This document shows, piece after piece, positions 19,358 to 29,230 of a stretch of 64,000 nucleotides of DNA. How positions within the stretch are numbered: position 1 is the first letter of the stretch; each line of letters opens with the position of its first letter. The notes under the pieces were generated by a model. That model was not told the DNA's origin. It ran no database searches and was given only the letters and a program-made list of their open reading frames with translations. The stretch comes from Hippasteria phrygiana (lineage: Eukaryota; Echinodermata; Asteroidea; Valvatida; Goniasteridae). Location: the NCBI GenBank assembly GCA_037893225.1, contig JAZGUH010000451.1, positions 1,506,001-1,570,000 of the forward strand. The letters are read 5' to 3'. The translations under genes and the position numbers were made by a program.

Positions 19358-19371
19358 ATCGGCGGACCGTG
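19358..19371 (-). repeat. Right terminal inverted repeat
   Basis: ATCGGCGGACCGTG, the exact reverse complement of the left end. The lack of any mismatch suggests the element is not very old, or that the ends are under selection for mobilisation in trans. Confidence 0.9.
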
Positions 19372-19375
19372 ACGT
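19372..19375. repeat. Target-site duplication, right (ACGT)
   Basis: Second ACGT, continuing directly into GTGAAAATTACTGG of the interrupted monomer. Confidence 0.85.
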
Positions 19376-19905
19376 GTGAAAATTACTGGATTTGGTCAAT
19401 ATCCCATTCAATTATGAACAGGGAAAGGAGGGGCGTTCATCTGAAAATGTGGCAAACGTTAAGCAGTCACAATGCAGTAAACGGAAGAACGCACACAGAG
19501 TTCACAGGAAGAAATTTGTTGCGAGGTTTGAATTTTCTCGAAGAGTTCTAACGCTGTGAAGCTGGCGATGGTCTCAAATTGTTGCGCTAGATCTAAGCTA
19601 CCCATACGTGTGAAAATTACTGGATTTGGTGAATATCCCATTCAATTATGAACAGGGAAAGGAGGGGCGTTCATCTGAAAATGTGGCAAACGTTAAGCAG
19701 TCACAATGCAGTAAACGGAAGAACGCACACAGAGTTCACCGGAAGAAATTTGTTGCGAGGTTTGAATTTTCTCGAAGAGTTCTAACGCTGTGAAGCTGGC
19801 GATGGTCTGAAATTGTTGCGCTAGATCTAAGCTACCAATACGTGTGAAAATTGCTAGATTTGGTGAATATCCCAATAAATTATGAACAGGGAAAGGAGGG
19901 GCGTT

Positions 19906-22900
19906 CATCTGAAAATGTGGCAAACGTTAAGCAGTCACAATGCAGTAAACGGGAGAACGCACACAGAGTTCACAGGAAGAAATTTGTTGCGAGGTTTGAA
20001 TTTTCTCGAAGAGTTCTAACGCTGTGAAGCTGGCGATGGTCTCAAATTGTTGCGCTAGATCTAAGCTACCCATACGTGTGAAAATTACTGGATTTGGTCA
20101 ATATCCCATTCAATTATGAACAGGGAAAGGAGGGGCGTTCATCTGAAAATGTGGCAAACGTTAAGCAGTCACAATGCAGTAAACGGAAGAACGCACACAG
20201 AGTTCACGGAAAGAAATTTGTTGCGAGGTTTGAATTTTCTCGAAGAGTTCTAACGCTGTGAAGCTGGCGATGGTCTGAAATTGTTGCGCTATATCTAAGC
20301 TACCCATACGTGTGAAAATTGCTGGATTTGGTCAATATCCTATTAAATTATGAACAGGGAAAGGAGGGGCGTTCATCTGAAAATTGGGCAAACGTTAAGC
20401 AGCCACAATGCAGTAAACGGGAGAACGCACACAGAGTTCACGGGAAGAAATTTGTTGCGAAGTTTGAATTTTCTCGAAGAGTTCTAACGCTGTGAAGCTG
20501 GCGATGGTCTCAAATTGTTGCGCTAGATCTAAGCTACCAATACGTGTGAAAATTGCTGGATTTGGTCAATATCCCAATAAATTATGAACAGGGAAAGGAG
20601 GGGCGTTCATCTGAAAATTTGGAAAACGTTAAGCAGTCACAATGCAGTAAACGGGAGAACGCACACAGAGTTCAGGGGAAGAAAATGTTGCGAGGTTTGA
20701 ATTTTCTCGAAGAGTTCTCACGCTATGAAGCTGGCGATGGTCTCAAATTGTTGCGCTAGATCTAAGCTACCCATACGTGTGAAAATTACTGGATTTGGTC
20801 AATATACCATTCAAATATGAACAGGGAAAGGAGGGTCGTTCATCTGAAAATGTGGCAAACGTTAAGCAGTCACAATGCAGTAAACGGAAGAACGCACACA
20901 GAGTTCACAGGAAGAAATTTGTTGCGAGGTTTGAATTTTCTCGAAGAGTTCTAACGCTGTGAAGCTGGCGATGGTCTCAAATTGTTGCGCTAGATCTAAG
21001 CTACCCATACGTGTGAAAATTACTGGATTTGGTGAATATCCCATTCAATTATGAACAGGGAAAGGAGGGGCGTTCATCTGAAAATGTGGCAAACGTTAAG
21101 CAGTCACAATGCAGTAAACGGAAGAACGCACACAGAGTTCACCGGAAGAAATTTGTTGCGAGGTTTGAATTTTCTCGAAGAGTTCTAACGCTGTGAAGCT
21201 GGCGATGGTCTCAAATTGTTGCGCTAGATCTAAGCTACCAATACGTGTGAAAATTGCTAGATTTGGTGAATATCCCAATAAATTATGAACAGGGAAAGGA
21301 GGGGCGTTCATCTGACAATTTGGCAAACGTTAAGCAGTCACAATGCAGTAAACGGAAGAACGCACACAGAGTTCACAGGAAGAAATTTGTTCCGAGGTTT
21401 GAATTTTCTCGAAGAGTTCTCACGCTGTGAAGCTGGCGATGGTCTCAAATTGTTGCGCTATATCTAAGCTACCCATACGTGTGAAAATTACTGGATTTGG
21501 TCAATATCCCATTCAATTATGAACAGGGAAAGGAGGGGCGTTCATCTGAAAATGTGGCAAACGTTAAGCAGTCACAATGCAGTAAACGGGAGAACGCACA
21601 CAGAGTTCACAGGAAGAAATTTGTTCCGAGGTTTGAATTTTCTCGAAGAGTTCTAACGCTGTGAAGCTGGCGATGGTCTCAAATTGTTGCGCTAGATCTA
21701 AGCTACCCATACGTGTGAAAATTACTGGATTTGGTCAATATCCCATTCAATTATGAACAGGGAAAGGAGGGGCGTTCATCTGAAAATGTGGCAAACGTTA
21801 AGCAGTCACAATGCAGTTAACGGAAGAACGCACACAGAGTTCACAGGAAGAAATTTGTTGCGAGGTTTGAATTTTCTCGAAGAGTTCTAACGCTGTGAAG
21901 CTGGCGATGGTCTCAAATTGTTGCGCTAGATCTAAGCTACCCATACGTGTGAAAATTACTGGATTTGGTGAATATCCCATTCAATTATGAACAGGGAAAG
22001 GAGGGGCGTTCATCTGAAAATGTGGCAAACGTTAAGCAGTCACAATGCAGTAAACGGAAGAACGCACACAGAGTTCACCGGAAGAAATTTGTTGCGAGGT
22101 TTGAATTTTCTCGAAGAGTTCTAACGCTGTGAAGCTGGCGATGGTCTGAAATTGTTGCGCTAGATCTAAGCTACCCATACGTGTGAAAATTGCTAGATTT
22201 GGTGAATATCCCAATAAATTATGAACAGGGAAAGGAGGGGCGTTCATCTGAAAATTTGGCAAACGTTAAGCAGTCACAATGCAGTAAACGGAAGAACGCA
22301 CACAGAGTTCACAGGAAGAAATTTGTTCCGAGGTTTGAATTTTCTCGAAGAGTTCTCACGCTGTGAAGCTGGCGATGGTCTCAAATTGTTGCGCTAGATC
22401 TAAGCTACCCATACGTGTGAAAATTACTGGATTTGGTCAATATCCCATTCAATTATGAACAGGGAAAGGAGGGGCGTTCATCTGAAAATGTGGCAAACGT
22501 TAAGCAGTCACAATGCAGTAAACGGGAGAACGCACACAGAGTTCATAGGAAGAAATTTGTTCTGAGGTTTGAATTTTCTCGAAGAGTTCTAACGCTGTGA
22601 AGCTGGCGATGGTCTCAAATTGTTGCGCTAGATCTAAGCTACCCATACGTGTGAAAATTACTGGATTTGGTGAATATCCCATTCAATTATGAACAGGGAA
22701 AGGAGGGGCGTTCATCTGAAAATGTGGCAAACGTTAAGCAGTCACAATGCAGTAAACGGAAGAACGCACACAGAGTTCACGGAAAGAAATTTGTTGCGAG
22801 GTTTGAATTTTCTCGAAGAGTTCTAACGCTGTGAAGCTGGCGATGGTCTGAAATTGTTGCGCTATATCTAAGCTACCCATACGTGTGAAAATTGCTGGAT

Positions 22901-23066
22901 TTGGTCAATATCCTATTAAATTATGAACAGGGAAAGGAGGGTCGTTCATCTGAAAATTTGGCAAACGTTAAGCAGCCACAATGCAGTAAACGGGAGAACG
23001 CACACAGAGTTCACGGGAAGAAATTTGTTGCGAGGTTTGAATTTTCTCGAAGAGTTCTAACGCTGT
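19906..23066. repeat. 3.16-kb block duplicated across the insertion, right copy
   Basis: Partner of 9,950-13,110. The match ends where this copy has GATAGTCTCAAATTG followed by ACCAATACG and the left copy has GATGGTCTCAAATTG followed by ACCCATACG. Differences seen include AATGCAGTTAACGG near 21,817 and CATAGGAAGAAATTTGTTCTG near 22,545. Confidence 0.8.
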
Positions 23067-23899
23067 GAAGCTGGCGATAGTCTCAAATTGTTGCGCTAGA
23101 TCTAAGCTACCAATACGTGTGAAAATTGCTGGATTTGGTCAATATCCCAATAAATTATGAACAGGGAAAGGAGGGGCGTTCATCTGAAAATTTGGAAAAC
23201 GTTAAGCAGTCACAATGCAGTAAACGGGAGAACGCACACAGAGTTCAGGGGAAAAAAATGTTGCGAGGTTTGAATTTTCTCGAAGAGTTCTCACGCTATG
23301 AAGCTGGCGATGGTCTCAAATTGTTGCGCTAGATCTAAGCTACCCATACGTGTGAAAATTACTGGATTTGGTCAATATACCATTCAAATATGAACAGGGA
23401 AAGGAGGGTCGTTCATCTGAAAATGTGGCAAACGTTAAGCAGTCACAATGCAGTAAACGGAAGAACGCACACAGAGTTCACAGGAAGAAATTTGTTGCGA
23501 GGATTGAATTTTCTCGAAGAGTTCTAACGCTGTGAAGCTGGCGATGGTCTCAAATTGTTGCGCTAGATCTAAGCTACCCATACGTGTGAAAATTACTGGA
23601 TTTGGTGAATATCCCATTCAATTATGAACAGGGAAAGGAGGGGCGTTCATCTGAAAATGTGGCAAACGTTAAGCAGTCACAATGCAGTAAACGGAAGAAC
23701 GCACACAGAGTTCACCGGAAGAAATTTGTTGCGAGGTTTGAATTTTCTCGAAGAGTTCTAACGCTGTGAAGCTGGCGATGGTCTGAAATTGTTGCGCTAG
23801 ATCTAAGCTACCAATACGTGTGAAAATTGCTAGATTTGGTGAATATCCCAATAAATTATGAACAGGGAAAGGAGGGGCGTTCATCTGAAAATTTGGCAA
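20553..23899. repeat. 11-monomer offset repeat (2,573 bp)
   Basis: A recognisable run of three subtypes (TTTGGAAAACG subtype, GGTCAATATACC subtype, GGTGAATATCCC subtype) starts near 20,553 and again near 23,126. The same run starts at 79, 6,624 and 10,597. It therefore acts as a recurring module of the left-type array, at spacings of 28, 17, 25 (plus the insertion) and 11 monomers. Confidence 0.7.
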
Positions 23900-25140
23900 A
23901 CGTTAAGCAGTCACAATGCAGTAAACGGGAGAACGCACACAGAGTTCCGGGGAAAAGTTTTTTGCGAGGTTTGAATTTTCTCGAAGAGTTCTCACGCTAT
24001 GAAGCTGGCGATGGTCTCAAATTGTTGCGCTAGATCTAAGCTACCCCTACGTGTGAAAATTACTGGATTTGGTCAATATACCATTCAATTATGAACAGGG
24101 AAAGGATGGGCGTTCATCTGAAAATTTGGCAAACGTTAAGCAGCCACCATGCAGTAAACAGGAGAACGCACACAGAGTTCACAGGAAGAAATTTGTTCCG
24201 AGGTTTGAATTTTCTCGAAGAGTTCTCACGCTGTGAAGCTGGTGATGGTCTCAAATTGTTGCGCTAGATCTAAGCTACCCATACGTGTGAAAATTACTGG
24301 ATTTGGTCAATATCTCATTCAATTATGAACAGGGAAAGGAGGGGCGTTCATCTGAAAATTTGGCAAACGTTAAGCAGTCACAATGCAGTAAACGGAAGAA
24401 CGCACACAGAGTTCACGGAAAGAAATTTGTTGCGAGGTTTGAATTTTCCCGAAGAGTTCTAAAGCTGTGAAGCTGGCGATGGTCTCAAATTGTTGCGCTA
24501 TATCTAAGATACCCATACGTGTGAAAATTGCTGGATTTGGTCAATATCCTATTAAATTATGAACAGGGAATGGAGGGGCGTTCATCTGAAAATTTGGCAA
24601 ACGTTAAGCAGCCACAATGCAGTAAACGGGAGAACGCACACAGAGTTCACGGGAAGAAAATTGTTGCGAGGTTTGAATTTTCTCGAAGAGTTCTCACGCT
24701 ATGAAGCTGGCGATGGTCTCAAATTGTTGCGCTAGATCTAAGCTACCCATACGTGTGAAAATTACTGGATTTGGTGAATATTTCATTCAATTATGAACAG
24801 AGAAAGGAGGGGCGTTCATCTGAAAATGTGGCAAACGTTAAGCAGTCACAATGCAGTAAACGGAAGAACGCACACAGAGTTCACGGGAAGAAATTTGTTG
24901 CGAGGTTTGAATTTTCTCGAAGAGTTCTAACGCTGTGAAGCTGGCGATAGTCTCAAATTGTTGCGCTAGATCTAAGCTACCAATACGTGTGAAAATTGCT
25001 GGATTTGGTCAATATCCCAATAAATTATGAACAGGGAAAGGAGGGGCGTTCATCTGAACATTTGGCAAACGTTAAGCAGTCACAATGCAGTAAACGGGAG
25101 AACGCACACAGAGTTCAGGGGAAAAAGATGTTGCGAGCTT

Positions 25141-25155
25141 TGAATATTCTCTAAG
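25141..25155 (+). other. Monomer with broken heat-shock-like motif
   Basis: TGAATATTCTCTAAG: the third unit reads TAA instead of GAA. With its duplicate at 27,479-27,493 it is the only disruption of the GAA/TTC/GAA core that I saw in the array. Confidence 0.8.
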
Positions 25156-27478
25156 AGTTCTCACGCTATGAAGCTGGCGATGGTCTCAAATTGTTGCGCT
25201 AGATCTAAGCTACCCATACGTGTGAAAATGACTGGGTTTGGTCAATATCCCATTCAAATATGAACAGGGAAAGGAGGGGCGTTCATCTGAAAATGTGGCA
25301 AACGTTAAGCAGTCACAATGCAGTAAACGGAAGAACGCACACAGAGTTAACCGGAAGAAATTTGTTGCGAGGTTTGAATTTTCTCGAAGAGTTCTAACGT
25401 TGTGAAGCTGGCGATGGTCTCAAATTGTTGCGCTAGATCTAAGCTACCCATACGTGTGAAAATTACTGGATTTGGTCAATATCCCATTCAATTATGAACA
25501 GGGAAAGGAGGGGCGTTCATCTGAAAATGTGGCAAACGTTAAGCAGTCACAATGCAGTAAACGGAAGAACGCACACAGAGTTCACGGAAAGAAATTTGTT
25601 GCGAGGTTTGAATTTTCTCGAAGAGTTCTAACGCTGTGAAGCTGGCGATGGTCTCAAATTGTTGCGCTAGATCTAAGCTACCCATATGTGTGAAAATTAC
25701 TGGATTTGGTCAATATCTCATTCAATTATGAACAGGGAAAGGAGGGGCGTTCATCTGAAAATGTGGCAAACGTTAAGCAGTCACAATGCAGTAAACGGGA
25801 GAACGCACACAGAGTTCACAGGAAGAAATTTGTTGCGAGGTTTGAATTTTCTCGAAGAGTTCTAACGCTGTGAAGCTGGCGATGGTCTCAAATTGTTGCG
25901 CTAGATCTAAGCTACCCATACGTGTGAAAATTACTGGATTTGGTCAATATCCCATTCAATTATGAACAGGGAAAGGAGGGGCGTTCATCTGAAAATGTGG
26001 CAAACGTTAAGCAGTCACAATGCAGTAAACGGAAGAACGCACACAGAGTTCACGGAAAGAAATTTGTTGCGAGGTTTGAATTTTCTCGAAGAGTTCTAAC
26101 GCTGTGAAGCTGGCGATGGTCTGAAATTGTTGCGCTAGATCTAAGCTACCAATACGTGTGAAAATTGCTAGATTTGGTGAATATCCCAATAAATTATGAA
26201 CAGGGAAAGGAGGGGCGTTCATCTGAAAATTTGGCAAACGTTAAGCAGTCACAATGCAGTAAACGGGAGAACGCACACAGAGTTCCGGGGAAAAGTTTTT
26301 TGCGAGGTTTGAATTTTCTCGAAGAGTTCTCACGCTATGAAGCTGGCGATGGTCTCAAATTGTTGCGCTAGATCTAAGCTACCCCTACGTGTGAAAATTA
26401 CTGGATTTGGTCAATATACCATTCAATTATGAACAGGGAAAGGATGGGCGTTCATCTGAAAATTTGGCAAACGTTAAGCAGCCACCATGCAGTAAACAGG
26501 AGAACGCACACAGAGTTCACAGGAAGAAATTTGTTCCGAGGTTTGAATTTTCTCGAAGAGTTCTCACGCTGTGAAGCTGGTGATGGTCTCAAATTGTTGC
26601 GCTAGATCTAAGCTACCCATACGTGTGAAAATTACTGGATTTGGTCAATATCTCATTCAATTATGAACAGGGAAAGGAGGGGCGTTCATCTGAAAATTTG
26701 GCAAACGTTAAGCAGTCACAATGCAGTAAACGGAAGAACGCACACAGAGTTCACGGAAAGAAATTTGTTGCGAGGTTTGAATTTTCCCGAAGAGTTCTAA
26801 AGCTGTGAAGCTGGCGATGGTCTCAAATTGTTGCGCTATATCTAAGATACCCATACGTGTGAAAATTGCTGGATTTGGTCAATATCCTATTAAATTATGA
26901 ACAGGGAAAGGAGGGGCGTTCATCTGAAAATTTGGCAAACGTTAAGCAGCCACAATGCAGTAAACGGGAGAACGCACACAGAGTTCACGGGAAGAAATTT
27001 GTTGCGAGGTTTGAATTTTCTCGAAGAGTTCTCACGCTATGAAGCTGGCGATGGTCTCAAATTGTTGCGCTAGATCTAAGCTACCCATACGTGTGAAAAT
27101 TACTGGATTTGGTGAATATTTCATTCAATTATGAACAGGGAAAGGAGGGGCGTTCATCTGAAAATGTGGCAAACGTTAAGCAGTCACAATGCAGTAAACG
27201 GAAGAACGCACACAGAGTTCACGGGAAGAAATTTGTTGCGAGGTTTGAATTTTCTCGAAGAGTTCTAACGCTGTGAAGCTGGCGATAGTCTCAAATTGTT
27301 GCGCTAGATCTAAGCTACCAATACGTGTGAAAATTGCTGGATTTGGTCAATATCCCAATAAATTATGAACAGGGAAAGGAGGGGCTTTCATCTGAACATT
27401 TGGCAAACGTTAAGCAGTCACAATGCAGTAAACGGGAGAACGCACACAGAGTTCAGGGGAAAAAGATGTTGCGAGCTT

Positions 27479-27493
27479 TGAATATTCTCTAAG
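27479..27493 (+). other. Monomer with broken heat-shock-like motif (duplicate copy)
   Basis: Same TGAATATTCTCTAAG variant, inherited through the 2,338-bp duplication; not an independent mutation. Confidence 0.8.
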
Positions 27494-27790
27494 AGTTCTC
27501 ACGCTATGAAGCTGGCGATGGTCTCAAATTGTTGCGCTAGATCTAAGCTACCCATACGTGTGAAAATGACTGGGTTTGGTCAATATCCCATTCAAATATG
27601 AACAGGGAAAGGAGGGGCGTTCATCTGAAAATGTGGCAAACGTTAAGCAGTCACAATGCAGTAAACGGAAGAACGCACACAGAGTTAACCGGAAGAAATT
27701 TGTTGCGAGGTTTGAATTTTCTCGAAGAGTTCTAACGCTGTGAAGCTGGCGATGGTCTCAAATTGTTGCGCTAGATCTAAGCTACCCATA

Positions 27791-28024
27791 CGTGTGAAAA
27801 TTGGTAGATTTGGTCAATATCCCAATAAATTTTGAACAGGGAAAGGAGGGGCGTTCATCTGAAAATGTGGCAAACGTTAAGCAGTCACAATGCTGTAAAC
27901 GGGAGAACGCACACAGAGTTCACAGGAAGAAATTTGTTGCGAGGTTTGAATTTTCTCGAAGAGTTCTAACGTTGTGAAGCTGGCGATGGTCTCAAATTGT
28001 TGCGCTAGATCTAAGCTACCCATA
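27791..28024. repeat. Extra monomer with private variants
   Basis: A 234-bp unit absent from the first copy of the 10-monomer duplication. It has variants I saw nowhere else: AATTGGTAGATTTGG, AAATTTTGAACAGG and AATGCTGTAAACGG. Its last part shares AACGTTGTGAAG with the monomer near 25,397, so the insertion probably arose by unequal exchange with a diverged monomer. Confidence 0.75.
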
Positions 28025-28924
28025 CGTGTGAAAATTACTGGATTTGGTCAATATCCCATTCAATTATGAACAGGGAAAGGAGGGGCGTTCATCTGAAAAT
28101 GTGGCAAACGTTAAGCAGTCACAATGCAGTAAACGGAAGAACGCACACAGAGTTCACGGAAAGAAATTTGTTGCGAGGTTTGAATTTTCTCGAAGAGTTC
28201 TAACGCTGTGAAGCTGGCGATGGTCTCAAATTGTTGCGCTAGATCTAAGCTACCCATATGTGTGAAAATTACTGGATTTGGTCAATATCTCATTCAATTA
28301 TGAACAGGGAAAGGAGGGGCGTTCATCTGAAAATGTGGCAAACGTTAAGCAGTCACAATGCAGTAAACGGGAGAACGCACACAGAGTTCACAGGAAGAAA
28401 TTTGTTGCGAGGTTTGAATTTTCTCGAAGAGTTCTAACGCTGTGAAGCTGGCGATGGTCTCAAATTGTTGCGCTAGATCTAAGCTACCCATACGTGTGAA
28501 AATTACTGGATTTGGTCAATATCCCATTCAATTATGAACAGGGAAAGGAGGGGCGTTCATCTGAAAATGTGGCAAACGTTAAGCAGTCACAATGCAGTAA
28601 ACGGAAGAACGCACACAGAGTTCACGGAAAGAAATTTGTTGCGAGGTTTGAATTTTCTCGAAGAGTTCTAAAGCTGTGAAGCTGGCGATGGTCTCAAATT
28701 GTTGCGCTAGATCTAAGCTACCCATACGTGTGAAAATTACTAGATTTGGTCAATATCCCAATAAATTATGAACAGGGAAAGGAGGGGCGTTCATCTGAAA
28801 ATGTGGCAAACGTTAAGCAGTCACAATGCAGTAAACGGAAGAACGCACACAGAGTTCACAGGAAGAAATTTGTTGCGAGGTTTGAATTTTCTCGAAGAGT
28901 TCTAACGCTGTGAAGCTGGCGATA

Positions 28925-29230
28925 GTCAAATTGTTGCGCTAGATCTAAGCTACCAATACGTGTGGAAATTGCTGGATTTGGTCAATATCCCAATAAATTA
29001 TGAACAGGGAAAGGAGGGGCGTTCATCTGCACATTTGGCAAACGTTAAGCAGTCACAATGCAGTAAACGAGAGAACGCACACAGAGTTCAGGGGAAAAAG
29101 ATGTTGCGAGGTTTGAATTTTCTAGAAGAGTTCTCACGCTATGAAGCTGGCGATGGTCTCAAATTGTTGCGCTAGATCTAAGCAACCCATACGTGTGAAA
29201 ATGACTGGATTTGGTCAATATCCCATTCAA
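28925..29230. repeat. Transition zone between array compartments
   Basis: Here lies a monomer with a 2-bp deletion (GATAGTCAAATTG at 28,921), then the last monomer carrying TTCTCACGCTATGAAG (29,134-29,149), with private variants TCTGCACATTTGG, AAACGAGAG, TCTAGAAGAG and AAGCAACCCATACG. Beyond it the regular A-E pattern begins. The concentration of private differences fits a boundary that is homogenised less often. Confidence 0.6.

Larger units (their letters stand above)
15269..19371. mobile_element. 4.1-kb non-autonomous DNA transposon (CAC termini, 4-bp TSD)
   Basis: The only non-satellite sequence in the window, 4,103 bp long. It has perfect 14-bp terminal inverted repeats and a 4-bp ACGT duplication inside a conserved part of the satellite monomer. 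The empty-site sequence is present in hundreds of neighbouring monomers, so the boundaries are exact. CACGG termini with a 4-bp duplication fit the Chapaev branch of the CACTA/Mirage/Chapaev group as I remember it, but this rests on termini alone. No transposase reading frame is visible; the longest open frames are under 100 codons in both strands. It is therefore a non-autonomous or decayed element. Composition differs sharply from the satellite: long G/C homopolymers, AT-rich stretches, and more GC-rich ends. Confidence 0.85.
23720..28730. repeat. 10-monomer duplication (2,338 bp) with an extra monomer in copy 2
   Basis: From about 23,720 the sequence repeats at 2,338 bp. Unusual shared variants are CTACCCCTACG, AAAGGATGGGCG, CAGCCACCATGCAG, AAGATACCCATACG and AGCTTTGAATATTCTC. 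After one additional monomer (27,791-28,024) the same order resumes at an offset of 2,571 bp, shown by CCCATATGTGTG at 25,683 and 28,254. A handful of single-base differences separate the copies (GGGAATGGAGG versus GGGAAAGGAGG, GGGGCTTTC versus GGGGCGTTC). Confidence 0.8.

Noticed and set aside
19199..19411. 70-codon minus-strand frame crossing the right end of the transposon
   Set aside because: It starts in the satellite and runs across the inverted repeat into the element; an accident of the junction.
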